The translations under genes were made by a program, and so were the position numbers. Below, in pieces: positions 10,002-18,858 of a stretch of 64,000 nt of DNA. The notes beneath the pieces were generated by a model. The model was not told where the DNA came from, searched no databases, and worked only from the letters and a program-made list of their open reading frames with translations. The DNA is from an uncultured Eudoraea sp. Its GTDB lineage: Bacteria > Bacteroidota > Bacteroidia > Flavobacteriales > Flavobacteriaceae. Positions within the stretch are counted from its first letter, which is position 1; each line of letters opens with the position of its first letter. Location: assembly GCA_947258405.1 (NCBI GenBank), contig CAMYIE010000002.1, forward strand, positions 124,001 to 188,000, given 5' to 3'.

Positions 10002-10691
10002 CTACAAATACGATTTTATTTCACCCAGATCGTGAATGACATTGGAATAATCGTGGACGGGTTCATTATGTGCGTTAAAGTGCAGTGTTTTAAGGCCAGC
10101 GGCGCGGGCTCCAAGTATGTCAGCTTCAATATTATCGCCGATCATTAGAGATCTGCCAGCTTCGGTATTTGCCATTTTTAGAGCCAGTTTAAAAATACCC
10201 GGGTTGGGTTTCTTCACCCCGGCCATTTCTGAGTTGACTACCTGGTCAAAATAATCGTAAATCTTTGACCCTTTAAGCTTCTTTTCCTGAATCTCTTTAA
10301 AGCCATTGGTAATAATATGCAAACGATAGGTTGGTTTCAAATAATCCAGTACTTCGCGGGTATTGGGAATCAGGTGATTGAAAGACGATAAAGATTCGAT
10401 ATACTGCTCTGAAAGCAATTGGATGGTCTGATCATCGACCTCGTATGATATTGCATCGAAAGCTTTTCGCAGCCGTTCATATCTCAATGCTTTTTTTGTG
10501 ATCCGTTCTTCTCTGTACAACTTCCAATACTGCAGATTCAGAGGCACATAAACCGTCAAAAAATCATCAATGTCCTGATCGATCCCGTTGGTTTCAAAGA
10601 TCTTTATAAAGGTAAGCCTGGAATTCTTTTCAAAGTCCCATAGCGTATGGTCGAGGTCGAAAAAAACATCTGTAACAGAACTTTTAAACAT
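10002..10691 (-). CDS. HAD-superfamily phosphatase, YjjG-type nucleotidase
   Basis: A 229-residue HAD hydrolase. Motif I FDLDHT (residues 11-16) supplies the nucleophile and acid/base aspartates; motif II is ITNG, motif III is the Lys in GVKKPNPGIF, and motif IV is MIGDNIEADILGA. The helical cap between motifs I and II and the overall length match YjjG-type noncanonical pyrimidine nucleotidases, which remove damaged or unusual nucleoside monophosphates. The start overlaps the end of the deacetylase-like gene by 8 bases, so it is the last gene of the radC operon. The substrate is inferred from subfamily only. Confidence 0.85.
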   Translation of the reverse strand: MFKSSVTDVFFDLDHTLWDFEKNSRLTFIKIFETNGIDQDIDDFLTVYVPLNLQYWKLYREERITKKALRYERLRKAFDAISYEVDDQTIQLLSEQYIESLSSFNHLIPNTREVLDYLKPTYRLHIITNGFKEIQEKKLKGSKIYDYFDQVVNSEMAGVKKPNPGIFKLALKMANTEAGRSLMIGDNIEADILGARAAGLKTLHFNAHNEPVHDYSNVIHDLGEIKSYL

Positions 10692-11979
10692 GAAATTTTA
10701 CTAGTAGATTTTTATATAATTTAAGCCAGTCGAGTTTCTGAGATCCCCCCAGGAGTTCGTTAGAAAATACGGTGGTAAACTCTCCCTGAACCTTTTTAAC
10801 ATTGACATATAAGGTTTTTAGCTCTTCCAAAATAGCTGCCTCACTCTCAAATGGCAATAAGGCGTAATCATGCACCGCAAATGGGTGTACCCTTATCGGT
10901 TGCTGGATCTCCATATAAATGTCATAAAAATTGAAGGAAGTACAGGTGCCGGCCCGGAATCCGATAACATGGGTGTACCCCATACTAAAATCTTCTTTGA
11001 ATTCTGCCTCCACCAGGTTGCGATAAGTCTGTGGAATGTCGAGTCGATTATAGCGCATGCGGGTCTGACTTACAGGGCGATGGATGACCTCAGAAAGGCG
11101 TTTTTTTTCTTGCTTTAACATTTCCAGATCGTCGAAGGAACTATATGATGCCGCGAGTGATACCCTGCTGTAATCGGCCACGGATTTGATCAGATAACGA
11201 AACTTATTGTTTTCGGGCGAAACATTTTTATCATAGGTTGAATAATCCGCGAATTGAAAGAAGAAAATGCTCCTGCATGGGTATTGCTTATGATACTCCA
11301 TGAGAGTGGTAAAGTTATCATAAGGATCTTTCTTTATTTTCAACAAAACAGCAATTCGTTGAAATACCCTTTTAAATTTAAAAGTGCCCATATCGAGCAA
11401 AAGACCCCCTAAACTGCGAAAAATTCCCCTAAAGGCATAGCAGTGAGAAGCCGTAACGTCGATCAGGGAAGAATATCTAAAGCTTCTCTGCTTTGCCTTG
11501 GCATCAGGAAACCTTTCCTGTAGTTGCTCCAAAAATTTTAATGCCCAGAGATCAACCACGGGAAGGTGGAGAAAGTCGTGCTTATATGCGATACTTGCCG
11601 TTGGTGGAAATCTGCCGTGAATATCCTTTACAAAGGGCAAATACTCTTCATATCGGCTTAGCATAAAAAAACTAGCTGCAAAAATATCATAGGGAATACT
11701 GCTCTTGGGCCCTGCTGTAAAAAAACAGGGAATACCATCCCATTCCTCTATTTTAATATCGAATTGATTTATACCCTGTTCGAACAGAAGGTCGTTACTT
11801 CTGATAAAAAACTCGTTTTGGAGTGGCTGTTTGGTATAGGTGATTTTTGGACCCGTATGCTTTATAAAGTCCTCCACAAGAGTGGTGAATTTTATCTCCA
11901 GACCCAATACCTTGCCGAAGATGTGCCGCATTGTATAACTAAAACGTGGACTTATTTTATGAGTATATATCAGGAGCAT
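10684..11979 (-). CDS. Polysaccharide deacetylase-like protein (DUF7033-type), motif degenerate
   Basis: A 431-residue protein resembling the Bacteroidota polysaccharide-deacetylase-like proteins that carry an N-terminal DUF7033-type region followed by a NodB-like barrel. The N-terminal region includes YDIFAASFFMLSRYEEYL (about 97-114). At the expected catalytic start one sees SSLIDVTASHCYAFRG, where related proteins usually have paired aspartates for metal binding; only one Asp is present here, so deacetylase activity is doubtful. It overlaps radC by 10 bases and the HAD gene by 8. The assignment is from overall resemblance, so confidence is moderate. Confidence 0.65.
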   Translation of the reverse strand: MLLIYTHKISPRFSYTMRHIFGKVLGLEIKFTTLVEDFIKHTGPKITYTKQPLQNEFFIRSNDLLFEQGINQFDIKIEEWDGIPCFFTAGPKSSIPYDIFAASFFMLSRYEEYLPFVKDIHGRFPPTASIAYKHDFLHLPVVDLWALKFLEQLQERFPDAKAKQRSFRYSSLIDVTASHCYAFRGIFRSLGGLLLDMGTFKFKRVFQRIAVLLKIKKDPYDNFTTLMEYHKQYPCRSIFFFQFADYSTYDKNVSPENNKFRYLIKSVADYSRVSLAASYSSFDDLEMLKQEKKRLSEVIHRPVSQTRMRYNRLDIPQTYRNLVEAEFKEDFSMGYTHVIGFRAGTCTSFNFYDIYMEIQQPIRVHPFAVHDYALLPFESEAAILEELKTLYVNVKKVQGEFTTVFSNELLGGSQKLDWLKLYKNLLVKFHV

Positions 11980-12680
11980 GACGGCAATAGCTTATTATCA
12001 GCAAAGCTAAAATAAGAAGCCTGAGTGATAATCAAATGATCCAGGACTTTAATTTTTAGAGTTTTGGCTGCATCGACCATCTGTTGGGTGATTTCCTTAT
12101 CTGCCTGACTTGGCTTAAGTGTTCCCGAAGGATGATTATGAACCATGATCAGGGAAACAGCGCCCAGGTCAAGGGCTTTTTTCATTACCAGGCGAACATC
12201 AACCAGGGTACCAGTAATACCCCCCTTGCTTATTTGGAAACGTTGGAGCACCTTATTCGCATTATTCAGATAAAGGATCCAGAATTCTTCATGTGGAAGA
12301 TCGGCAAGTTCGGCATGCATAAGTTCAAAGGCCATCGAACTATTTTTGATAAGCTTTCTTTTGGGTAGGGCTGCCAGGCCTTTACGCCTGCCAATTTCCA
12401 GCGCCGCCACAATGGCGATAGCCTTCGCTTCACCAATCCCTTTAAATTTCATCAGCTCTTCCACCGAAAGCCTCGATAAAACAGCCAGATTATTACCTGT
12501 GGTATACAGAATGCGCCTGGCTAGTTCCACAGCAGTCTCCTCCCTGTTCCCAGATCCGATCAGTATGGCGATCAATTCAGCGTTTGTTAAGACATTTCTC
12601 CCCTGGTATCTGAGTTTTTCCCGGGGTTTATCGGCATCAGACCATTTGTTTATTGAGAAGGTGACCGACTTTTGTTGCAT
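11970..12680 (-). CDS. radC: RadC-family JAB/MPN domain protein
   Basis: A 236-residue member of the RadC/UPF0758 family. The N-terminal half holds a helix-hairpin-helix (LMKFKGIGEAKAIAIVAALEIGRR); the C-terminal half is a JAB1/MPN metalloprotease-like domain with the zinc motif HNHPSG and a downstream Asp (PSQADKEIT). The historical link to DNA repair has been withdrawn for the E. coli protein and the true role is unknown. It is the first gene of a three-gene overlapping operon and is divergent from the DUF1569 gene across a 66-base intergenic region. Confidence 0.92.
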   Translation of the reverse strand: MQQKSVTFSINKWSDADKPREKLRYQGRNVLTNAELIAILIGSGNREETAVELARRILYTTGNNLAVLSRLSVEELMKFKGIGEAKAIAIVAALEIGRRKGLAALPKRKLIKNSSMAFELMHAELADLPHEEFWILYLNNANKVLQRFQISKGGITGTLVDVRLVMKKALDLGAVSLIMVHNHPSGTLKPSQADKEITQQMVDAAKTLKIKVLDHLIITQASYFSFADNKLLPSCS

Positions 12681-12746
12681 AGTCTAAAGATAATCAACTA
12701 ATATTGTTATGGTAAATATCTGTTTCTATTTCAAATATCTATTGCA

Positions 12747-13196
12747 GTGAAGTCAATTTTTGATCCAAAAGCATATGCTGAAGTAATATACCGTATCGAC
12801 CTTCTTACAGAAACAACCACTGCTCAGTGGGGGAAAATGGGTGTTGCTCAAATGCTAAGTCACTGTCAGAGTCCTTTGGCTGTGGCTTTGGGCAGGAAAT
12901 CCCTCAGGAAATCCAACTTCCTGATGAAGTGGTTGATGAAGAGTTTTAAACCGGCGATGTATAATGACAGGCCCTGGAGAAAAGGTCTTGCCACCGCAAA
13001 AGAATATGTTGTAGATTCGGAGCGCGATTTTAACCAGGAAAAAAATAAGTTAAAGGCTATCATCGAAGATTTTCATCAGCTGAAAACCAAAACCGAGTGG
13101 CAACCTCATCCATCATTCGGACATTTTACGCCCGATCAATGGGGTATGATGCAATACAAGCATTTGGATCACCATTTGAGGCAGTTTGGCGTGTAG
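12747..13196 (+). CDS. DUF1569 (DinB-like) protein
   Basis: A 149-residue protein matching DUF1569, a DinB-like four-helix family. Conserved features are WGKMGVAQMLSHCQ near residue 30-43 and the C-terminal segment HPSFGHFTPDQWGMMQYKHLDHHLRQFG, whose histidines could bind a metal. The start appears to be GTG at 12747: the next in-frame ATG would remove the first helix. The function is unknown; related DinB-like enzymes are thiol-dependent transferases. The gene ends 2 bases before the convergent mpl stop. Confidence 0.82.
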   Translation: MKSIFDPKAYAEVIYRIDLLTETTTAQWGKMGVAQMLSHCQSPLAVALGRKSLRKSNFLMKWLMKSFKPAMYNDRPWRKGLATAKEYVVDSERDFNQEKNKLKAIIEDFHQLKTKTEWQPHPSFGHFTPDQWGMMQYKHLDHHLRQFGV

Positions 13197-13198
13197 AC

Positions 13199-14554
13199 CT
13201 ATTGAACCAGGTTTTTTAGACTATCGAGTGATAACCCCCCGTAATTGCCTGAACTCATCAGCAATAAAACTGTATTCCCAAAATTCATTTCTTCCAAGTA
13301 GGATTGCAGTTCATCGGTACGCGTAAAGATTTTAAGATCTTTTCTTTTAAATGAGGCTTCGATCTGATCCTTACTAAGCGCTTCCAGCCTCTTTATTTCA
13401 AGAGCTTTTGGGGTGTAGAATACAATGGCTTCGTCTGCCCCATCGAGCGTATGCGCATACTCCTCCAGAAATTCTGCATTGAGGCTACTGTAGGTGTGTA
13501 ATTCCAGGCAGGCTACTAATTTCTTATCCGGGTATTGCTCTCTCACCGCCAGGGTTGTAGCACCTACTTTACTGGGAGAATGGGCAAAATCCTTATAAAT
13601 AATTGAATCTTCGTTTTCTGCGATTTTCTCAAGCCTTTTTGATGCTCCCTGAAACGAAGCGACGGCTTCATAGAAGTCGTCTTCATCCACACCCATATGC
13701 TGGCAAATCCATTTAGCGCCCGATAGGTTATTGATATTGTGCTGGCCAAAAATTTGAACGGGCAGCGGTCCCTCTGAGGTTTTCAGGTAGGTCTGACCCT
13801 GATCTACAGTGTATTCGTGCGTGTTATAAGCTATCCTTCTAATGGTGTTCGAAGAATCGTTGACAATTTTGACCACCTCTTTGTCCTCCTCATTGTACGT
13901 GATGCTTCCGCCCTCCACTATCGAATCTATAAATATCCTGAACTGATCAACATAGTTTTCATAGGTAGGAAAAACGTTGATATGATCCCACGCAATACCG
14001 CTCAAAAGTGCAATATGTGGTTGATATAAATGAAATTTGGGTCTTCTGTCGATTGGTGAAGAGAGGTACTCATCCCCTTCCAGTACTATAAAATCGTTGT
14101 CCTCGGTCAGGTGGACCATTCGATCGAATCCATCTAGCTGGGCACCCACCATATAATCTACCTCAATACCATGATAGTTCAATACATGCAAGATCATAGA
14201 AGTGATGGTAGTTTTACCATGACTACCGCCGATAACTACCCTGGTCTTATTCCGGGACTGGTCGTATAGAAATTCAGGATAGGAATAGATTTTTAACCCC
14301 AGTTCCTGTGCTTTTAAAAGTTCTTCGTTGTCTTCCTTGGCATGCATCCCCAGAATCACTGCATCTATTGCGGTATCGATCTTCTCTGGAAACCAGCCCA
14401 TTTTTTCGGGTAATAGTCCGGCAGAGGTCAGTCTGCCTTTGGAGGGTTCGAAAATAATGTCGTCACTACCGCTTACCTCATATCCCTTGTGGTGTAAAGC
14501 CAGGGCTAAATTATGCATGGCGCTGCCGCCGATTGCGATGAAATGAATGCGCAT
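13199..14554 (-). CDS. mpl: UDP-N-acetylmuramate:L-alanyl-gamma-D-glutamyl-meso-diaminopimelate ligase
   Basis: A 451-residue Mur-ligase. It begins with MRIHFIAIGGSAMHNLA, the nucleotide/UDP-binding start typical of Mpl and MurC, has the ATP-binding loop GGSHGKTT at 109-116, and the central-domain sequence VLEGDEYLSSPIDRRPKF, which is characteristic of Mpl rather than MurC. Mpl attaches the recycled murein tripeptide to UDP-MurNAc in the cytoplasm. Length is normal. It stands alone, with the cupin-SDR operon divergent upstream. Confidence 0.92.
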   Translation of the reverse strand: MRIHFIAIGGSAMHNLALALHHKGYEVSGSDDIIFEPSKGRLTSAGLLPEKMGWFPEKIDTAIDAVILGMHAKEDNEELLKAQELGLKIYSYPEFLYDQSRNKTRVVIGGSHGKTTITSMILHVLNYHGIEVDYMVGAQLDGFDRMVHLTEDNDFIVLEGDEYLSSPIDRRPKFHLYQPHIALLSGIAWDHINVFPTYENYVDQFRIFIDSIVEGGSITYNEEDKEVVKIVNDSSNTIRRIAYNTHEYTVDQGQTYLKTSEGPLPVQIFGQHNINNLSGAKWICQHMGVDEDDFYEAVASFQGASKRLEKIAENEDSIIYKDFAHSPSKVGATTLAVREQYPDKKLVACLELHTYSSLNAEFLEEYAHTLDGADEAIVFYTPKALEIKRLEALSKDQIEASFKRKDLKIFTRTDELQSYLEEMNFGNTVLLLMSSGNYGGLSLDSLKNLVQ

Positions 14555-14675
14555 AAACGATTATTTTTCAGCCGCAAATATAGACAAGAAAAGTCTTTCT
14601 TAGTTGAGATTAATCGGGTCGATTCTTGCTATCTTAGCTCAAAAGGAATCTTCGACAACAATCAGCAGACCTATT

Positions 14676-14993
14676 ATGGACTATAAAATTAACGAATTGG
14701 CGGCCAGGGAATATTTTCCGGGATTTCTCGGTAGAATGATCCATATGGAGAATATGACCATCGCCTTCTGGGAAGTTGAAAGCGGTGCAGAAGTACCCGA
14801 GCATTCGCACCATCATGAACAACTAATGCAGGTCCTGGAAGGTCGTTTTGATTTTACACTTAACGGACAAACCTCCACCTATGAGCGTGGTGACCTCGTT
14901 GTTATTCCGCCTCATGCCATGCATAGCGGTAAAGCCAAAACCAATTGTAAACTCATGGATGTTTTTAGTCCTGTTAGAGACGATTATAAGTAA
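14676..14993 (+). CDS. Small cupin-domain protein
   Basis: A 105-residue single-domain cupin. Metal-binding motif 1 is PEHSHHHEQLMQVLEG and motif 2 is GDLVVIPPHAMHSG, so the usual three His and one Glu ligands are present. I chose ATG 14676 because the upstream in-frame extension starts with TTG and lies in the promoter region. The stop overlaps the SDR start (TAATG), so the two are translationally coupled and probably work in one pathway. The substrate is unknown. Confidence 0.85.
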   Translation: MDYKINELAAREYFPGFLGRMIHMENMTIAFWEVESGAEVPEHSHHHEQLMQVLEGRFDFTLNGQTSTYERGDLVVIPPHAMHSGKAKTNCKLMDVFSPVRDDYK

Positions 14994-15778
14994 TGAATAT
15001 CTCATTTGAAGGTAAAAAAGCACTCGTTGGTGGTGCGAGCGGAGGTATAGGGCTGGCCATAGCAAGGCAATTGGCCAAATCGGGTGCTGAGATCACTTTG
15101 GTGGCCAGAAATCGGGAAAAGCTCAAAAGATATACACATGAATTGGCTTGCGACCACAATCAGCAACACCGCTATCTGGAAGTAGATTACACTAATTTTG
15201 AGTCTTATAAGCAAATAATCCGCAATTACTTTAAAGATCATTCTGTAGATATCCTGGTAAATAATACCCAGGGGCCAGCCGCCGGCGGAGCCATGGAAAA
15301 AAATATAGATGATTATCAGCAGGCCTTCGATCTATTGTTCAAGACTACAGTATGCACTACCGAACTGGCAGTGGAGCATATGATTGAAAAGAAATGGGGC
15401 CGTATAATTAATGTGGCCTCTGTATCAGTAAAGGAACCCTTATCCTACCTGGTACTATCAAATTCTATCAGGGCTGCTGTGGTGACCTGGGCCAAGAGCC
15501 TGGCGATAGATGTTGGTCAATACGGCATTACTGTAAACAGCATCCTGACCGGATTTTTCGATACAGAACGACTGGGGCAACTAAATCGTAAAAAAGCCGA
15601 AAAGATGGGTGTACCTGAACATGAGGTGACCCGTGCGATGGAAGAACTCACGGCCTTAAAGCGCATTGGTAATCCTATTGAATATGGTTATCTGGCGGCT
15701 TTTCTCGCTTCAGATCAGGCTGCCTTCATTACAGGAACTTCTATTCCTATAGACGGCGGTTATCTCAAATCTTTATAA
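14993..15778 (+). CDS. SDR-family oxidoreductase
   Basis: A 261-residue classical short-chain dehydrogenase. The nucleotide-binding motif is GGASGGIG (residues about 12-19). The NNTQGP segment replaces the usual NNAG. After VASVSV the canonical YxxxK would be expected; the sequence here reads SYLVLSNSIRAAV, in which the Tyr-x3-Lys pair is not evident (Ser and Arg stand in its place), as in some divergent SDRs. The C-terminus FITGTSIPIDGGYLKSL is typical of the family. It is coupled to the cupin gene. Activity is likely but the substrate, and whether catalysis is classical, are open. Confidence 0.83.
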   Translation: MNISFEGKKALVGGASGGIGLAIARQLAKSGAEITLVARNREKLKRYTHELACDHNQQHRYLEVDYTNFESYKQIIRNYFKDHSVDILVNNTQGPAAGGAMEKNIDDYQQAFDLLFKTTVCTTELAVEHMIEKKWGRIINVASVSVKEPLSYLVLSNSIRAAVVTWAKSLAIDVGQYGITVNSILTGFFDTERLGQLNRKKAEKMGVPEHEVTRAMEELTALKRIGNPIEYGYLAAFLASDQAAFITGTSIPIDGGYLKSL

Positions 15779-15958
15779 CCGTTCAATCACCAATTTTTCG
15801 TCTAATACCGGCTCGAGATCAGGACTGAGTTCTACAGGCCTTTGTATCTACATCAGGGTTTTGGTTATAAAACTTAATCTATTTAAATCCTTTTAAATAC
15901 CTGATCATAAAAGTTCGACAGGAAGAAAAATCTTAATTAAGTTTGGGCAGTGAAGAAA

Positions 15959-16489
15959 CTAGGGCTTTTTAGGGGCAGGTGGATATTTAGCAAAGACTTT
16001 AGACACGATCTCGTTTATCTTCCTTTCGCGGATGTGCGGACTTGCTTTTTCATTCAGATTACTAAGGGTTACCGCCTGCCAGAATAATTGGTTTTTCTGG
16101 TTGTCCACGAAATCGAACACCAACTCCCTCTCGAGTGAATTTCCACCCAAAGGAACACCTATAGAAACACCTCCTCCAACATTGCTTCCGGTGCCGCCCA
16201 CCCCTACTCCTAATGAACTGTTCTGGGGTTTTAAATAAGACTGACTTTGGATATTAATAAGGAATTCTGGTTCTTCAGATAGCTTTATACCCTTAATTTG
16301 CATGACCGAATCCACGGCATCAAGCAGCCTTTGATTATCCAGGTTGCTAAGACCAGTATCGAGATCAGAGAAGTAATTATAAGTTCTGTAATCTGAAAAG
16401 TCTGTAGCAGGATCATAATCGTAGTTTACCTGTACAGATGCACAGGAGATTACAAACATCAGAAGACCGGCCAACAAAAACTTTCTCAT
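15959..16489 (-). CDS. DUF4136 lipoprotein
   Basis: A 176-residue lipoprotein. The start at 16489 gives a signal peptide MRKFLLAGLLMFVISC with a good lipobox; the longer frame beginning at 16549 adds 20 polar residues before it and overlaps obgE. The mature part contains YDPATDFSDYRTYNYF and a Gly-rich stretch (LGVGVGGTGSNVGGGVSIGV), features of DUF4136, a family of periplasmic proteins found widely in Bacteroidota and of unknown function. It follows obgE by 40 bases. Confidence 0.85.
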   Translation of the reverse strand: MRKFLLAGLLMFVISCASVQVNYDYDPATDFSDYRTYNYFSDLDTGLSNLDNQRLLDAVDSVMQIKGIKLSEEPEFLINIQSQSYLKPQNSSLGVGVGGTGSNVGGGVSIGVPLGGNSLERELVFDFVDNQKNQLFWQAVTLSNLNEKASPHIRERKINEIVSKVFAKYPPAPKKP

Positions 16490-16529
16490 CGTACCCGAAT
16501 TATATAAAAGTAACGTAAAATCAGAATTG

Positions 16530-17549
16530 TTATGATGAAATTTCTGCATTGTTATTTAGGGTTTTCCAAAGAAGGTCTTTTAATTCCTGCAAACCCAGCT
16601 GTGCCACAGATGATATGAATACGAAAGGAATCTCGGCAAAGTCTTTCTCGAGCTCTGCTCTCATTTCACCGATGAGTTCATCATCGAGCATATCGGATTT
16701 GGATATCGCAATTATCCGGTCCTTGTCGAGCAGTTCAGGGTTATAGCGCTTTAATTCATCAAGTAAAATATCATATTCCTTACTGACGTCCTTACTATCG
16801 GCCGGAATCAAAAACAGGAGCAATGCATTGCGCTCAATATGTCTGAGAAAAAAATGCCCCAACCCTTTACCTTCTGCTGCTCCTTCAATAATTCCAGGAA
16901 TATCGGCCATAACAAAACTCTGGAATTCTCTATAAGGAACAATTCCCAAATTGGGTTTCAGGGTGGTAAACTCGTAATCGGCAATTTTGGGTTTGGCTGA
17001 ACTAAGAACCGAAAGAAGGGTAGATTTACCAGCATTTGGAAATCCCACAAGGCCTACGTCGGCAAGAACTTTAAGCTCAAGGACAAGTTGTCCTTGAGAT
17101 CCTTCGAGACCGGGTTGAGCATATCGCGGAGTTTGATTGGTCGGCGATTTAAAATGCCAGTTTCCACGTCCTCCCAAACCGCCTTCAAGTATTATCTTCT
17201 CTTCCCCGTCCTCTGTTATTTCGAAAAGCACTTTGTTAGAATCCGTATCGCGAACCACAGTTCCCATCGGCACCTCTATGTATTCGTCTTTACCACTGGC
17301 ACCACTGCTCCTGCTCTTCCCACCATCAGCACCATGACCTGCCTTAAAGTGTTGTTTAAACTTGAAGTGATAGAGGGTCCAAAGGTTTTTATTCCCTCTA
17401 ATGATGATGTGACCTCCTCTGCCGCCATCGCCGCCATCGGGGCCACCTTTGGCGACAAATTTTTCGCGTCTCAGATGAGCCGATCCTTTCCCACCGCGAC
17501 CCGATGTCACATGAATCTTAACATAATCCACAAAATTACCTTCTGTCAT
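16530..17549 (-). CDS. obgE: GTPase ObgE/CgtA
   Basis: A 339-residue Obg GTPase involved in late 50S ribosomal subunit assembly and the stringent response. The glycine-rich OBG domain fills residues 1-158 ([20 protein letters not shown] and repeats GGDGGRGG). The G domain follows with G1 [11 protein letters not shown]3 [17 protein letters not shown]4 SKSD, and G5 [11 protein letters not shown]. No C-terminal extension is present. The gene lies 64 bases downstream of hpt-adk and probably belongs to the same transcript. Confidence 0.96.
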   Translation of the reverse strand: MTEGNFVDYVKIHVTSGRGGKGSAHLRREKFVAKGGPDGGDGGRGGHIIIRGNKNLWTLYHFKFKQHFKAGHGADGGKSRSSGASGKDEYIEVPMGTVVRDTDSNKVLFEITEDGEEKIILEGGLGGRGNWHFKSPTNQTPRYAQPGLEGSQGQLVLELKVLADVGLVGFPNAGKSTLLSVLSSAKPKIADYEFTTLKPNLGIVPYREFQSFVMADIPGIIEGAAEGKGLGHFFLRHIERNALLLFLIPADSKDVSKEYDILLDELKRYNPELLDKDRIIAISKSDMLDDELIGEMRAELEKDFAEIPFVFISSVAQLGLQELKDLLWKTLNNNAEISS

Positions 17550-17613
17550 AGTGGTGAAAAAATAAGATTCAGTTTAAAATGCAGTTCGGCAGTTCCCGGT
17601 TGGGTTTTTTTGC

Positions 17614-18729
17614 TTAAGCGGTCTCCAGCTCATCAATAACCCTGGTAAGCCGGTTAGTGATCTCATCTATAGCTCCAATACCATCCACACTGTGAAATTT
17701 ATCCTGTGCTTCATAGTACCTCCTCAGCGGGGCGGTTTTTTGATTGTATTCATCAAAACGGTTCCTGATCTTACTTTCATCCTGATCGTCGGATCTTCCG
17801 CTTTCTTTTCCCCTTTCGAGCAAACGTACTAACAATGCTTCATCGTCGGCTTCAAGGGCTATTGTTGCATCGATCTGCATATTTTTCGATTCCATTAAAT
17901 TATCCAATGCCTGGGCCTGGGCTTCTGTTCTTGGAAAACCGTCAAAGATAAATCCATTGGCCTCCGGAAACTTCTCAACTTCATCCTTTAACATCTGTAT
18001 GGTTACCTCATCGGGTACGAGGTCGCCTTTGTCGATATAGGACTTAGCCAGCATTCCAAGTTTTGTTCCCCCTTTGATATTGTAACGGAAAACGTCTCCG
18101 GTTGAAATATGTCGCAGGTTATATTTTTCCTTTAAATAAGATGCCTGGGTACCTTTACCCGCCCCTGGCTTCCCGAATAGGACTAGATTTATCATTTTGT
18201 GTTTTGTTAGTTGATAAACAGATCTGAAATTCCTCCCTTGCTCCTTATAATCCAGCCCATAACCAATGATGAACTTATCCGGGATCTCCATGCCGAAATA
18301 ATCGATGGGGTATTCTCCGTTATAAGCTTCTGCCTTATAGAACAAGCTGGCAATCCTGAAATCTTTGACATTGGTATTGGAAAAAAGATGGACCAATTGC
18401 TGAAGTGTTCTTCCGGTATCGATGATATCTTCCAGTATGATCACACTTCTTCCCTCGATACCATCAGGCAGGTCTAAAAGGGTTTCCACTATACCGGTGG
18501 AGGTCAATCCACGGTATGAACTCAATTTAACAAAGCTGACCTCACAGGGATGGGGATAATGCTTTAGAAAATCGGACACGAACATAAAAGCACCATTGAG
18601 GACACCTACGAAAACGGGCACCTGTTCCCTGTAGTCTTCAGCGATCTCTTTTGCGACCTTCTCTACCGCCTGGAGAATGTCTTCCTCCTTAAGAAACAGC
18701 TTAAAACTTTTGTCGTGTAGCCTGATCAA
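17614..18729 (-). CDS. adk: Fused hypoxanthine phosphoribosyltransferase - adenylate kinase
   Basis: A 371-residue two-domain enzyme. Residues 1 to about 178 are a hypoxanthine/guanine phosphoribosyltransferase: the PRPP-binding loop is VIILEDIIDTGRTL and the N-terminal VLNGAFMF segment fits. From about 182 the adenylate kinase starts with INLVLFGKPGAGKGTQASYL and has ISTGDVFRYN, GFPRTEAQAQAL and a short non-zinc LID (RGKESGRSDD). The fusion links purine salvage to AMP phosphorylation and is known in flavobacteria. The start codon is TTG at 18729: upstream in-frame codons up to a stop contain no ATG, and the protein aligns from this point with the family N-terminus. A -7 element lies 23 bases upstream. 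Confidence 0.93.
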   Translation of the reverse strand: MIRLHDKSFKLFLKEEDILQAVEKVAKEIAEDYREQVPVFVGVLNGAFMFVSDFLKHYPHPCEVSFVKLSSYRGLTSTGIVETLLDLPDGIEGRSVIILEDIIDTGRTLQQLVHLFSNTNVKDFRIASLFYKAEAYNGEYPIDYFGMEIPDKFIIGYGLDYKEQGRNFRSVYQLTKHKMINLVLFGKPGAGKGTQASYLKEKYNLRHISTGDVFRYNIKGGTKLGMLAKSYIDKGDLVPDEVTIQMLKDEVEKFPEANGFIFDGFPRTEAQAQALDNLMESKNMQIDATIALEADDEALLVRLLERGKESGRSDDQDESKIRNRFDEYNQKTAPLRRYYEAQDKFHSVDGIGAIDEITNRLTRVIDELETA

Positions 18730-18751
18730 TGGTTTGCGTTTAGTAAGTTCG

Positions 18752-18759
18752 CAAAGATA
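18752..18759 (-). promoter_or_regulatory. Candidate -7 promoter element for hpt-adk
   Basis: On the minus strand the sequence reads TATCTTTG, a full match to TAnnTTTG. Transcription would begin about 15 bases before the TTG start, leaving a very short leader. Confidence 0.5.
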
Positions 18760-18813
18760 ACATTTTGATTTCTCTTTTTAGTCCGGATAGTCCGGGTTTA
18801 TGAGAATTAGATG

Positions 18814-18821
18814 TATTTTTG
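18814..18821 (+). promoter_or_regulatory. Candidate -7 promoter element for purK-purE
   Basis: TATTTTTG, a full match to TAnnTTTG, lies 37 bases before the purK ATG. Together with the element at 18752-18759 it makes this a divergent purine-metabolism promoter region. Confidence 0.5.
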
Positions 18822-18858
18822 CACATCTTAAAAGTTGCCTGATCAAAGGCTGTAGACA

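Noticed and set aside
17088-17639. 183-residue frame antisense to obgE
   Set aside because: Shadow of the highly conserved Obg domain coding sequence.
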